Below are positions 33,583 through 41,967 of a DNA stretch of 64,000 nucleotides, piece after piece. The translations under genes and the position numbers were made by a program. The stretch comes from Nitrospinaceae bacterium. Its GTDB lineage: Bacteria; Nitrospinota; Nitrospinia; Nitrospinales; Nitrospinaceae. The notes beneath the pieces were generated by a model that saw only the letters and a list, made by a program, of their open reading frames with translations, was not told where the DNA came from and made no database searches. The DNA lies in NCBI GenBank assembly GCA_024644405.1, contig JAHELC010000005.1, forward strand, positions 114,476 to 178,475. Direction: 5' to 3'. Numbering within the stretch: position 1 is the stretch's first letter; each line of letters begins with the position of its first letter.

Positions 33583-34451
33583 TGGAGCCCGTCGTTTATT
33601 TGAACGGAAAGTTCGTGGCGTTGACGGACGCCAAGGTCTCCATTCTGGATCGAGGCTTCTGTTACGGCGATGCCCTGTTCGAAACCATGCGGGTTTATTC
33701 GGGAAAGATTTTCCATCTCGACCTGCACCTCGACCGGCTGGAACGTGGCGCTGATCGTATTTTTATGAAACTCCCCGAAACGCGGGAGCGCATCCAGGAA
33801 ATTCTTTACGAAACCTTTAACCGGAATCAAGGCGCGGACGCAGTTATTCGTATGACCGTGACCCGGGGAGTAGGCGTTTTGGGGAAATTGTGGCAGGCCG
33901 ACACCTCTCCTACCCTATCGGTCTATGTGCGGCCCTACAGTGGACCTCCGGACGAGTGGTATCAAAACGGGGTCCCGATTTCACTCATCCCCAATTCCGC
34001 CACAAGGCTGGGGGGCTTGCCGGAGCAGATCAAATCGGCAAACTATCTAAGCCAGATTCTGGCACGGAAGCAGGCGGACGAGCAAAATTCGGTGGATGGA
34101 ATCATGATCAACGAACAGGGCGAGGTCTGTGACGGCACCATTTCCAATATATTCGTGATGAAGAAGGGGGTATTATCCACTCCCGCGGTTAATGGCTACG
34201 TGCTGGCGGGAGTGACGCGGCAGGTGGTTCTAAAGCTGGCCGCCGAAGCGGGAACTGCCTGTAAAGAAAGATCCATGACCGCCGACGATGTCGTACAGGG
34301 GGACGAGTTATTTCTGACCAATACCGGATGGGAAATTCTTCCCGTGACCTGCGTCGACGGGAAAGCAGTCGGTTCCGGCCGGCCCGGTCCAATGACCCAG
34401 GCCCTGCGGCAGGAATTCCGGAAATGCGTTGATGCTGAAATAGGAAAATGA
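33582..34451 (+). CDS. class IV aminotransferase, probable 4-amino-4-deoxychorismate lyase (PabC-like)
   Basis: 289 residues with the fold-type IV PLP pattern: LDRGFCYGDALFETMRV near residue 23, Lys151 in EQIKSANYL for the Schiff base, and the DGTISNIFVM strand. PabC splits aminodeoxychorismate to para-aminobenzoate and pyruvate. Assignment as PabC rather than a branched-chain or D-amino acid aminotransferase rests on the one-base overlap (TGATG) with the chorismate synthase-like gene. A second class IV aminotransferase lies at the right edge of the window. ATG was taken over an upstream TTG. Confidence 0.82.
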   Translation: MEPVVYLNGKFVALTDAKVSILDRGFCYGDALFETMRVYSGKIFHLDLHLDRLERGADRIFMKLPETRERIQEILYETFNRNQGADAVIRMTVTRGVGVLGKLWQADTSPTLSVYVRPYSGPPDEWYQNGVPISLIPNSATRLGGLPEQIKSANYLSQILARKQADEQNSVDGIMINEQGEVCDGTISNIFVMKKGVLSTPAVNGYVLAGVTRQVVLKLAAEAGTACKERSMTADDVVQGDELFLTNTGWEILPVTCVDGKAVGSGRPGPMTQALRQEFRKCVDAEIGK

Positions 34452-34500
34452 TAAGCTTCGCCCTTAACTTTTTAACCCAATTACCGGACGGAAAACCCTG

Positions 34501-34932
34501 ATGGAAGCATTTGATAATTTTGCGGACAATCCGAACGGAGTGATTTCGGACAAACAGGCCAACCTCGAATGGTTGCCCAAGGACTCTTATGGCGATCTCG
34601 GCCGCTGGCTCAATTTTCGGGAAGCGGTGTCCTACCGCGGTACCATGGTCAGTGTGTACGCCGGCGGACATAACGACTGGCGGTTGCCGACACGGGAAGA
34701 AGCGCTGGGTTTGTTCAATCAGGACTTGAGTCAACTCGACTGGGAAGGGGAACAAATTCATATTCATTCCCTCTTTGTCACCAAATGCGCCCGGCACATC
34801 TGGACCAGCGAGGAGAACGATGAGAACCAGGCACTCGTGGTTAATCTCCAGGATGGTTCCACTGAATTTATGGATAAAGAAAGCAGAGATAATATCGCGG
34901 TGCGTCTGGTGCGCACGGTTCCCTCAAAATAA
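34501..34932 (+). CDS. DUF1566 (Lcl C-terminal-like) domain protein
   Basis: 143 residues, similar in size and plan to the protein at 14.5 kb: GVISDKQANLEWLPKDSYG parallels the TGL.W box, AGGHNDWRLPTREEALGLFN is the classical DWRLPTREEL box, and IAVRLVRT the C-terminal strand. No signal peptide. It lies 49 bases behind the PabC-like gene on the same strand and may be cotranscribed by read-through, but no functional link is obvious. Function unknown; it converges on the next gene. Confidence 0.75.
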   Translation: MEAFDNFADNPNGVISDKQANLEWLPKDSYGDLGRWLNFREAVSYRGTMVSVYAGGHNDWRLPTREEALGLFNQDLSQLDWEGEQIHIHSLFVTKCARHIWTSEENDENQALVVNLQDGSTEFMDKESRDNIAVRLVRTVPSK

Positions 34933-34937
34933 TGTTC

Positions 34938-35330
34938 TTAACCGGAAAGATCGGCCTGTAGCCAAAACGCGTCGCGGCTCATGCTTCGCACATTGTTTTT
35001 CGAATACTCTTCACCCTTGAAGATTTTTTCCGCTACCCCCTCATCTTCATAAGATATGATTTTTACATCCGCATGTTTGGTTTTATTGAATCCGTTGAAC
35101 AAGGTCGCAGGATGGAGGGCTTCCAGGTTCAGAGGAAACCGCCGGGCGATTCGCATGTTCTGGTCCGGGCCGTGCAAATCCACACACAAATAATTTTCCT
35201 CCAGCCAGTAATCGATGGATTGCCCTTCTTCCTGGCCCGGAACAAACACCTTTTCGTCCACTTTGACGGCAAAAGCGGTTCCAACCTGACCGCGTATCCA
35301 TACTTTTCCAGTATCCTTGATTTCCGGCAT
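34938..35330 (-). CDS. hypothetical protein, about 130 residues
   Basis: No family recognised. Using MPEIKDTGKV as start gives 130 residues; starts 9 or 34 residues upstream are possible, but the longest would overlap the bioF start. GAAGG lies 13 bases before the chosen ATG, a weak site. The protein is strand-rich (VWIRGQVGTAFAVKVDEKVFVPGQ...YLCVDLHGPDQNMRIARRFPLNL), without cysteine pairs, signal peptide or membrane helices. The FPLNLEALHPATLFNGF segment has a compact hydrophobic core. Codon use is like its neighbours, so it is probably real. It is divergent from bioF. Confidence 0.55.
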   Translation of the reverse strand: MPEIKDTGKVWIRGQVGTAFAVKVDEKVFVPGQEEGQSIDYWLEENYLCVDLHGPDQNMRIARRFPLNLEALHPATLFNGFNKTKHADVKIISYEDEGVAEKIFKGEEYSKNNVRSMSRDAFWLQADLSG

Positions 35331-35405
35331 GATCGAGTTTTTACCTTCAGTGCGCATGACTTTTGACAAGAAAACGCTTTTATACCATAATTTTCCAATC
35401 AGCCA

Positions 35406-36566
35406 TTGAATAGAGCCAAACCCTTGACCCATCCTCTCGAATCACGACTTCAAAGCGAGTTGAATCAGAGACAGACAACGGGACTTCTCCGAACCCTGGA
35501 AGTTCTGGACGCCTGCACGATCAACCTGATCAGCAACGACTATTTCCAATTGCGTTCGCACCCGCTGGTGATTGAAGGGGCCAAAACAGCGTTGGATCGT
35601 TATGGCGCCAGCAGCAGTGCCTCTCCCCTGCTTTCGGGATTTTTAGCCTGCCATGAACAGCTGATCGGGAAACTGAAAACCTGGAAACAAAAATCAGCGG
35701 GCCTGCTGTTCAACACCGGCTTTATGGCCAATCAGGCCCTGCTGACCCATCTGCCGGGCCCACGCGATTTGATTCTGGCCGACCGCCTGGTTCATCACTC
35801 CATCGCCCAGACACTGGGAAAGCAGGACACCCGGTTCAAACGTTACCCGCATCTGGACTTGGACCACCTGGAAGAATTACTCAACCGGCATAGTAAAGAA
35901 TATGAAACAGTATTTGTCGTCACCGAAAGCGTGTTCAGTATGGATGGAGACTACCCGGACCTCCGGCGGTTGGCCGCACTGAAGCGAAAACATCCTTTTA
36001 TCTGGATATTGGACGAAGCTCACGGCACCGGGGTATTTGGCCCGACCGGTGGCGGACTGGCCGAGGAACAAGGCGTGCTTCCGGAGGTCGATATACTCGT
36101 CGGGACTCTGGGAAAGGCATTGGCGAGTATGGGAGCCTATGTGCTGACGAATTCAAAAACCATTATCGATTACCTGGTCAACTATTCCGGAGAGTTGATT
36201 TATTCCACCTATTTGGGCCCTCCCCAAGTGGGGGCAGCCGAGGCGGCGCTCAAAATCATTCAGAAATCGCAGTCCACCGCCCGCAACATCCGCAACACCG
36301 CGAATCGGTTCAGGGAACAATTGAACAATGAAGGTTGGCAAACCCATACCTTTGATTCACAGATCGTTCCGATAATTTTAGGTGACCCCGAGGATGCGCT
36401 TGAATTGCGCAACAAATTGCTGGAACATGGAGTGTTGGCAGGTGCGGTGCGACCTCCTACGGTCCCGCAGAATTCCTCCCGTTTACGATTCTCATTTCAC
36501 GCGGGTGTGAATGAAGAGAAGGTAGAAGAAATTATTTCACTCATGAAATCATGGAAACAAAGATAA
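35406..36566 (+). CDS. bioF: 8-amino-7-oxononanoate synthase
   Basis: PLP enzyme condensing pimeloyl-ACP (or -CoA) with alanine, the first step of biotin ring assembly. The 386-residue protein shows INLISNDYFQL, YGASSSASPLLSGFLACHEQLIGKL, DEAHGTGVFGPTGGG with Asp203/His206, and Schiff-base Lys237 in VGTLGKALASMGAYV. The start is TTG without a good ribosome site; it is the only start that gives a full N-terminus. The last 16 bases overlap the alpha/beta-hydrolase gene. With that gene and bioC it forms the pimeloyl part of a biotin locus; bioA, bioD and bioB are not here. Confidence 0.93.
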   Translation: MNRAKPLTHPLESRLQSELNQRQTTGLLRTLEVLDACTINLISNDYFQLRSHPLVIEGAKTALDRYGASSSASPLLSGFLACHEQLIGKLKTWKQKSAGLLFNTGFMANQALLTHLPGPRDLILADRLVHHSIAQTLGKQDTRFKRYPHLDLDHLEELLNRHSKEYETVFVVTESVFSMDGDYPDLRRLAALKRKHPFIWILDEAHGTGVFGPTGGGLAEEQGVLPEVDILVGTLGKALASMGAYVLTNSKTIIDYLVNYSGELIYSTYLGPPQVGAAEAALKIIQKSQSTARNIRNTANRFREQLNNEGWQTHTFDSQIVPIILGDPEDALELRNKLLEHGVLAGAVRPPTVPQNSSRLRFSFHAGVNEEKVEEIISLMKSWKQR

Positions 36567-37246
36567 ATATAACCGCCATCTGTGGTTGGGCACTGCCTGA
36601 AGAGTGGTTCCGCCAGTTGGTGAAAAGTTATTTCCCAAAAGCCGAGGTGCGGGCTCACTACCCGCAAGACCCGGAAAATAAAATGGAGGCCCTGGAGGTA
36701 TTTGATGCCAAGCCGGATTGGGTCATGGGCTATTCCCTGGGCAGTCTCTGGCTACTGGCTCATAAAAACAATATACCGCCTCAAACCAGGATCGTTCTCA
36801 TGGCCCCCATCCTCGCGTTTCCGGTGGAGAAAAACCTTGGCGGCAAAACCCCGCTCGGTAAATTGAGATATCAGAAAAAAATGCTGAGTTCTACTGAAGA
36901 TTATTTATCCTCTCTCAAAGGATTTTTTGACTTGAGCGGGATTCGCCTGCCGGAAGACGGCCTCCAACAGCCCTACAGTAGGGAGGTTTTGATTCGCGGC
37001 CTCGATTTTCTGGAAACCGTCAGCGTTGCCCCTCAAACCGCTGAGGATTGTATCGCCATTACGGGAATGCGTGACCCCCTGCTGGATGGAAACCAACTGA
37101 AAAAACTCATCCCGCATTTGACTCTGGTGGATGAGTGCGATCACTCTCCACACAAACTGCTTTCTCATTTGGCCCAGCACAACGATGGGTCCGGTAATCT
37201 TTCAGCTCAACCGTCTCGATCTCCTTTTCCCCAGCGGGTTCTATGA
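36551..37246 (+). CDS. alpha/beta-hydrolase, candidate pimeloyl-ACP methyl ester esterase
   Basis: 231 residues, small alpha/beta-hydrolase. The nucleophile elbow is GYSLGS (Ser62), Asp175 (TGMRDPLLDG) and His198 or His201 (CDHSPHKLL) complete a plausible triad, and ICGWALPEEW near the N-terminus resembles the GW(G/A) oxyanion strand of BioH/BioG proteins. Its overlap with bioF and the bioC gene farther down make it the likely esterase that ends BioC-dependent pimeloyl-ACP synthesis. It is not a clear member of a named Bio esterase family by eye, so it may be a non-orthologous replacement. Confidence 0.7.
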   Translation: METKINITAICGWALPEEWFRQLVKSYFPKAEVRAHYPQDPENKMEALEVFDAKPDWVMGYSLGSLWLLAHKNNIPPQTRIVLMAPILAFPVEKNLGGKTPLGKLRYQKKMLSSTEDYLSSLKGFFDLSGIRLPEDGLQQPYSREVLIRGLDFLETVSVAPQTAEDCIAITGMRDPLLDGNQLKKLIPHLTLVDECDHSPHKLLSHLAQHNDGSGNLSAQPSRSPFPQRVL

Positions 37247-39519
37247 AAATTTTTGGAATCGATTTCACCAGTACTCCTGGCCGCAAGAAGCCCATAACCG
37301 TTGCGGAATGTGAACTCAAGCAGGGAAACCTGATACTGCAGGAAATTCACGCTCTGGTGAGTTTTGATGAATTTGAAGATTTCCTGAAGCAAAAAGGCCC
37401 CTGGATTGCCGGAATTGATTTCCCTTTCGGCTTGCCCGGTGCCTTTTTATCCACACTCGGATTACCGCACGATTGGCCGGATTATGTCCAGACACTGACC
37501 CGCCGCTCTAAGGCCGAATTTGAAAAAAGAATCAAGTCCTTCAAATCGAAACATACTTCACCTTACAAAGAACCTTTGCGGTTTACCGATGTTCTCGCAT
37601 CCGCCCAAAGTCCCTTAAAACTGGTCAATGCTCCGGTCGCCAAAATGTTTTATGAAGGTTCCAGGAAAATTTTGAAATCGGGAGCTTCCATCCTCCCCTG
37701 CCATCCCAAAAAAGGCAATCGCATTCTCTTGGAGGCCTATCCCGCTCTGGTAGCTCGCCGGTTTGCTGAATCGTACAAAAGTGAATCCAAAGACACCTCA
37801 CAAAAAAAATCAGCAAGAAAAAAAATCATTGCAGGCATTCTGGGTCCCGGCTTGAAAAGTGAATTCGGATTTTCGGTAGAGATCGAAGAGGACAAAAAGA
37901 AAGAAATGCTGGACGACTTCAAAGGTGACACTCTGGACGCTGTACTTTGTACACTGCAAGCGGCATGGGCCTGGTATCAGGGCAAACCGAATTATGGCAT
38001 CCCAGCTGAAAACAAAAGCCTGATTCGGTCAGAGGGCTGGATCGTTGACCCCTCTCTCAACCTGCAAACTTCGGGAATCGGTAAAAAGCCGAAACGGCCT
38101 TCCCCTGGCCAAGCCCCGGAAACGATCACCGACAAAGAAAGCGATCAAGGAAAGGTTAGAAGTCTTCTCGATAAGTTAACGAAGCTGACCGACATTGGCC
38201 TAGCCCTGTCTGCCGAACGCAATCTGGATGTCCTGCTCGAAATGATCATGGAAGAAGCCCGCAACCTGACATACGCAGACGGTGGCACATTGTATATTCT
38301 AGAAAAGGACAAACTGCATTTTAAGATTTTTCAAAACGAAACCCTGGATATACGGATGGGCGGCAAAAACGAACTTCCCATTCCTTTTCCCTCATTCGAG
38401 ATGAATTCTACAAACGTGTCTTCTTATGTCGCTCTGACCGGTAAGACCGTCAACATTCCTGATGTCAGCAAGTATAAAGATCACGATTTTTCGGGACCCC
38501 GGGTGTTCGATGAAAAATTCAACTACAAGACTCAGTCCATGCTGCTCGTCCCGATGAAAAACAACGATGAAGAAGTCATTGGGGTTATCCAACTGCTGAA
38601 CGCCAGAAAACCCGGCGACCCGAAAAAGGCTATCCCGTTTTCCAATGAAAACGTACGCTGGATTCAATCCCTGGCCTCACAGGCGGCGGTGGCGATTACC
38701 CACGTCTCTCTCGTTCAGGAAATCAGGAAAGCCTATTCGGAAGTTGCTTTGGCACGGGATATGGCTATGGAAGCCAATGCGGCGAAAGGCAAATTCCTCG
38801 CCAACATGACTCATGAGTTGCGCACACCCATGAATGCCATCATCGGTTACACCGAGATACTTTTGGAAGAAACCCGTGAAAAAAACCTGGTATCGATTCA
38901 TGAGGATTTGGTAAAAATAGACAACTCTGCAAAAATATTGCTGCAGTTGATCAATGAAATTCTGGATTTGTCCAAAATCGAAGCGGGTAAAATGGGAATC
39001 TATCTGGATTCGTTTAAAATTCAGGAGATCATTCAATCGTCTATTCAAACGGTCGAACCCATGCTTCAAAAAAATAAAAACACATTGAAGATACAGTACG
39101 ACGACACCCTGGGTTATATGGTAGCGGACATGAATCGGGTCCGGCAAGCACTTATCAATTTATTGAGCAATGCAAACAAATTCACGGATAACGGGGAAAT
39201 TACCCTGGAAGCCACGCGGACCAAAAAACAGGATGCCCCATGGGTTGTTTTTAAAGTGACGGATACAGGGATCGGTATTCCTCATGACAAACTCAGATCT
39301 ATATTTTCCGAGTTCACTCAGGCCGACTCCTCCATCAATCGCAAATTCGGCGGCACCGGGCTGGGATTGGCCATCAGCCAGCGGTTCTGCCGGATGATGG
39401 GAGGAAGTATCACTGTCGAAAGCGAAGTGAACAAGGGGTCTACCTTTACCGTTCAACTGCCAGCCAAAGTCATGCCCTTCACTCCGCCTCAGCGAAGGCG
39501 ATCGACGGACCTCACCTGA
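37243..39519 (+). CDS. DUF429 - GAF - histidine kinase fusion protein
   Basis: 758 residues in a single uninterrupted frame, overlapping the esterase gene by four bases. Residues 1-260 are a DUF429 domain (RNase H-like nuclease fold family): KIFGIDFTSTPGRKKPI at the start, AGIDFPFGLP near 65, EAYPALVARR and DDFKGDTLDAVLCTLQAAW. Residues 305-500 are a GAF domain (LDVLLEMIMEEARNLTYADGGTLYIL...). Residues 515-580 form HisKA with phosphoacceptor His524 (MTHELRTPMNAIIGY), and 620-745 the HATPase with N-box (INLLSNANKF), DTGIGIP and GTGLGLAI. There is no membrane helix or receiver. The kinase is complete; a fused DUF429 is unusual and its role unknown. Confidence 0.9.
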   Translation: MKIFGIDFTSTPGRKKPITVAECELKQGNLILQEIHALVSFDEFEDFLKQKGPWIAGIDFPFGLPGAFLSTLGLPHDWPDYVQTLTRRSKAEFEKRIKSFKSKHTSPYKEPLRFTDVLASAQSPLKLVNAPVAKMFYEGSRKILKSGASILPCHPKKGNRILLEAYPALVARRFAESYKSESKDTSQKKSARKKIIAGILGPGLKSEFGFSVEIEEDKKKEMLDDFKGDTLDAVLCTLQAAWAWYQGKPNYGIPAENKSLIRSEGWIVDPSLNLQTSGIGKKPKRPSPGQAPETITDKESDQGKVRSLLDKLTKLTDIGLALSAERNLDVLLEMIMEEARNLTYADGGTLYILEKDKLHFKIFQNETLDIRMGGKNELPIPFPSFEMNSTNVSSYVALTGKTVNIPDVSKYKDHDFSGPRVFDEKFNYKTQSMLLVPMKNNDEEVIGVIQLLNARKPGDPKKAIPFSNENVRWIQSLASQAAVAITHVSLVQEIRKAYSEVALARDMAMEANAAKGKFLANMTHELRTPMNAIIGYTEILLEETREKNLVSIHEDLVKIDNSAKILLQLINEILDLSKIEAGKMGIYLDSFKIQEIIQSSIQTVEPMLQKNKNTLKIQYDDTLGYMVADMNRVRQALINLLSNANKFTDNGEITLEATRTKKQDAPWVVFKVTDTGIGIPHDKLRSIFSEFTQADSSINRKFGGTGLGLAISQRFCRMMGGSITVESEVNKGSTFTVQLPAKVMPFTPPQRRRSTDLT

Positions 39520-39528
39520 TTTACAACC

Positions 39529-40308
39529 ATGCCCGGAAATTCAAAAAATCCCTCCGAACCGGAATTCGAACAGAGCGTAATTGAAAGTTTTTCAAAACAC
39601 GTCAAAACCTACGACCGGCACGCACAGCTCCAGCGCTCCATGGCGGAGCGCCTGGCGGCCCTGATCCCCAATCCTTTCCCACAAAAAATTCTGGAAATCG
39701 GATGTGGCACCGGCGTGTTCACCCGCCACCTGCTGGCGCGTTCGCCTTCCACCCTTATCCTGAACGATATTGCCCCAGTCATGATCGAATATTTGAAAAA
39801 TCACCTGGAGCTCCCATCCCATTCAAAATTTCTGGTGGGAAATGCGGAACGCATTCAGATTCCAAAAACGAAGCTCATTGCGGGCAACGCGGTGGTCCAG
39901 TGGTTTCAGAATCCACAAACTACGTTACAAAGATTTCATGCCTCCCTCGAAAAAGAAGGTTACCTGGCCTTCAGTACGTTCGGTCCGCAAACCCTGGAGG
40001 AATTCCGCAGGTCGGCGCAATTTGAGGGACCCACGCACCTTCTTTCGCAAAAACGATGGAAAACTCTTCTCACCCAGGCAGGATTTGAGTTGCAGACATT
40101 TCAAACCGAAACACGGCAGATATTTTTTCAGAATACCCAGAACTTGATTAAAAACCTGCAGCAGATCGGAGCCGCCCCATTGCGGATTCTAAAGCCGGGT
40201 GAATTGAGACAACTGATCCGGGATTACGACAGGGAGTACTCTTCGCCGCAGGGTGTTTATACGAATTGGGAATTGTTTTATTTTATTGCACGCCGTGGGA
40301 CAGGTTGA
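39529..40308 (+). CDS. bioC: malonyl-ACP O-methyltransferase BioC
   Basis: Methylates malonyl-ACP to prime pimelate synthesis by the fatty-acid machinery. 259 residues with FSKHVKTYDRHAQLQRSMAERL at the N-terminus, the BioC hallmark, SAM motif I in ILEIGCGTGVFTRHL, and LIAGNAVVQWFQNPQTTLQRFHASLEKEGYLAFSTFG (motif with WF for the substrate pocket). It follows the fusion kinase by nine bases, so it is the fourth gene of the bioF transcript. BioC with BioF and a hydrolase gives a coherent pimeloyl-ACP-to-KAPA set. Confidence 0.9.
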   Translation: MPGNSKNPSEPEFEQSVIESFSKHVKTYDRHAQLQRSMAERLAALIPNPFPQKILEIGCGTGVFTRHLLARSPSTLILNDIAPVMIEYLKNHLELPSHSKFLVGNAERIQIPKTKLIAGNAVVQWFQNPQTTLQRFHASLEKEGYLAFSTFGPQTLEEFRRSAQFEGPTHLLSQKRWKTLLTQAGFELQTFQTETRQIFFQNTQNLIKNLQQIGAAPLRILKPGELRQLIRDYDREYSSPQGVYTNWELFYFIARRGTG

Positions 40309-40323
40309 TTCTCAGCGACTCCG

Positions 40324-41304
40324 CTATTTCTTAAACGCCACAAGTATTCCGGTTCCCTCTCCCAGTGGAACTCTGCGGAATTTGTGAAAACCGGTCTGGC
40401 TCAACAGTTTTTCCGTTTCCTCGTAAGAATAGGTTTTTCCTGTGGCGGTAAACAGAAGCATGGTCACTCCAAACAGCGCGGCCTCATAGGGCTGGGTGGC
40501 ATCGCGGGTGTGAAAAAAATCCACCAGGACCAAACGCCCTCCCTTGATCAACGCCTGTTTCATTTTAAGGAACAGTTGCTTGTTCTGTTCAGGGTTATAG
40601 ATGTGCAGAATATTTGAATAAAAAACCGTGTCATATTTTTCGCCGAAAGCTGTACTGAAAAGATCGCCGGGTTTCAACTCCATACGGGTCCAGAGAGAAG
40701 ATTTGCCGTGCAGTTCCCGGGCCACCTTCAACGCCGACGCACGATCCAGCAATGTCGCGCGGGCTTTTTTGTCTTTTTTGAGAACTGCCGCGCTGTAGGT
40801 GCCGGGACCGCTCCCCAGGTCCAGAAACCGTCCCGCCGGCTGGCGCGTGATGATGTCCGCAATTTTGCTGGCAAAAGATCCGCTGCGCTCGTGCATGGCA
40901 TGGGTGAAACAATCGCGAAATTCCGGGTCGTCCTCCCCTTCAAACTCCGAAAGATCACGCCCCTTGCGGATGATATCGATCAGGCGCGCCCACTCGTCAT
41001 TTTTCTCCAGTTTCAGAAAAGCCGTCCCCTTCTGATAATGAGGACTCGACTCGCAAAAGTATTTATACATTTGGGGTGCGCTGGAATACTTTCCTTTTTC
41101 GAACCGGAGTGCTTTCATGGCCGCCAGCGCATTGAGCAAGGGCTCCATTCCATCCAGTTTCGTATTAGACTGTTGAGCGACCTGACCGGCCGTCATCTTC
41201 TTCTGACGCAAAATAGTAAAAATCTTAAATTCAAGTGCCGCCATTAAAATCCGCGCCTCTTCCAGACGGTCAATGGTTTCGGTAAATTGTTTTAAAGTCA
41301 ACAT
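40324..41304 (-). CDS. O-methyltransferase with N-terminal dimerisation domain
   Basis: 326 residues with the class of small-molecule O-methyltransferases that have an N-terminal winged-helix dimerisation domain (about 1-95: ALEFKIFTILRQKKMTAGQVAQQSNTKLDGMEPLLNALAAM) and a Rossmann domain with motif I LDLGSGPGTYSAAV, and YDTVFYSNILHIYNPEQNKQLFLKMKQALIKGGRLVLVDFF. This plan is shared by acetylserotonin-, BchU- and polyketide-methyltransferases; the substrate is unknown. It is last in a minus-strand group with a redoxin and a lipoprotein-like gene, only six bases behind the redoxin. Confidence 0.85.
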   Translation of the reverse strand: MLTLKQFTETIDRLEEARILMAALEFKIFTILRQKKMTAGQVAQQSNTKLDGMEPLLNALAAMKALRFEKGKYSSAPQMYKYFCESSPHYQKGTAFLKLEKNDEWARLIDIIRKGRDLSEFEGEDDPEFRDCFTHAMHERSGSFASKIADIITRQPAGRFLDLGSGPGTYSAAVLKKDKKARATLLDRASALKVARELHGKSSLWTRMELKPGDLFSTAFGEKYDTVFYSNILHIYNPEQNKQLFLKMKQALIKGGRLVLVDFFHTRDATQPYEAALFGVTMLLFTATGKTYSYEETEKLLSQTGFHKFRRVPLGEGTGILVAFKK

Positions 41305-41310
41305 GGCTGC

Positions 41311-41967
41311 CTATTCGTTGATGAGAGGTTCAATGTGCTTTTCCAATTCCAACCCGGAACCGAACAGTTTGTGCCGGACAATACCTTTTTTGTCGATGAT
41401 GATTGTCGACGGGGTTCCCCGCAAACCATATAGGTCGAAGGTCAGCGGGTCATATTCCTTTTTGTCCAGATACTCCCTAATCTGTGCTTCAATCTGAGTC
41501 TGATGAGTTTTCGGCATTTTTTCAAAATCAGGGAAATCCCGTTCGATCCACTGTTCCACTTCACCGTCCCGCACCCCGCCTTCCCGTCTCACCACCTGGT
41601 CCCAGGCGACGGGAAATGGCATGAAATACTGGAGGCGCCCCATGCTCAACATGTCCCGCTCGGATAGCATGGCCATGGTTTCTCCCACCACTTCACCGGT
41701 ATCGACGAGTTTTTTCAAATTGTCCAGAGTGTTGAGATGATAATCTTCAAACGCGGTGGCCAATCCCCACACCGTCAACGGTTTTTCCTTGAACGTCAGG
41801 TATATTTGAATCACTTCCGGCAGGCCGCCGATGAAACAGCCGGGGCAATTGACCTGGAACACTTCGATGAGAATCACTTTTCCGCGTTGTTGATCGATAT
41901 TGGAAGGATCTCCCTGCACCCACTCCGCCACCAGTAAATTGGGAGCCGGCTCGTTAACTGCTGGCAT
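41311..41967 (-). CDS. thioredoxin-fold (TlpA/AhpC-TSA) protein
   Basis: 218 residues. VILIEVFQVNCPGCFIGGLPEV carries a CPGC redox pair in the thioredoxin-fold position, and GLRGTPSTIIIDKKGIVRHKLFG contains the cis-Pro strand. An insertion of about 80 residues lies between. No signal peptide or anchor, so it is apparently cytoplasmic, unlike TlpA; a start farther upstream is excluded by the overlapping lipoprotein gene. The start lies inside the end of that gene (14-base overlap), so the two are translationally coupled. Function beyond thiol redox chemistry is not evident. Confidence 0.8.
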   Translation of the reverse strand: MPAVNEPAPNLLVAEWVQGDPSNIDQQRGKVILIEVFQVNCPGCFIGGLPEVIQIYLTFKEKPLTVWGLATAFEDYHLNTLDNLKKLVDTGEVVGETMAMLSERDMLSMGRLQYFMPFPVAWDQVVRREGGVRDGEVEQWIERDFPDFEKMPKTHQTQIEAQIREYLDKKEYDPLTFDLYGLRGTPSTIIIDKKGIVRHKLFGSGLELEKHIEPLINE

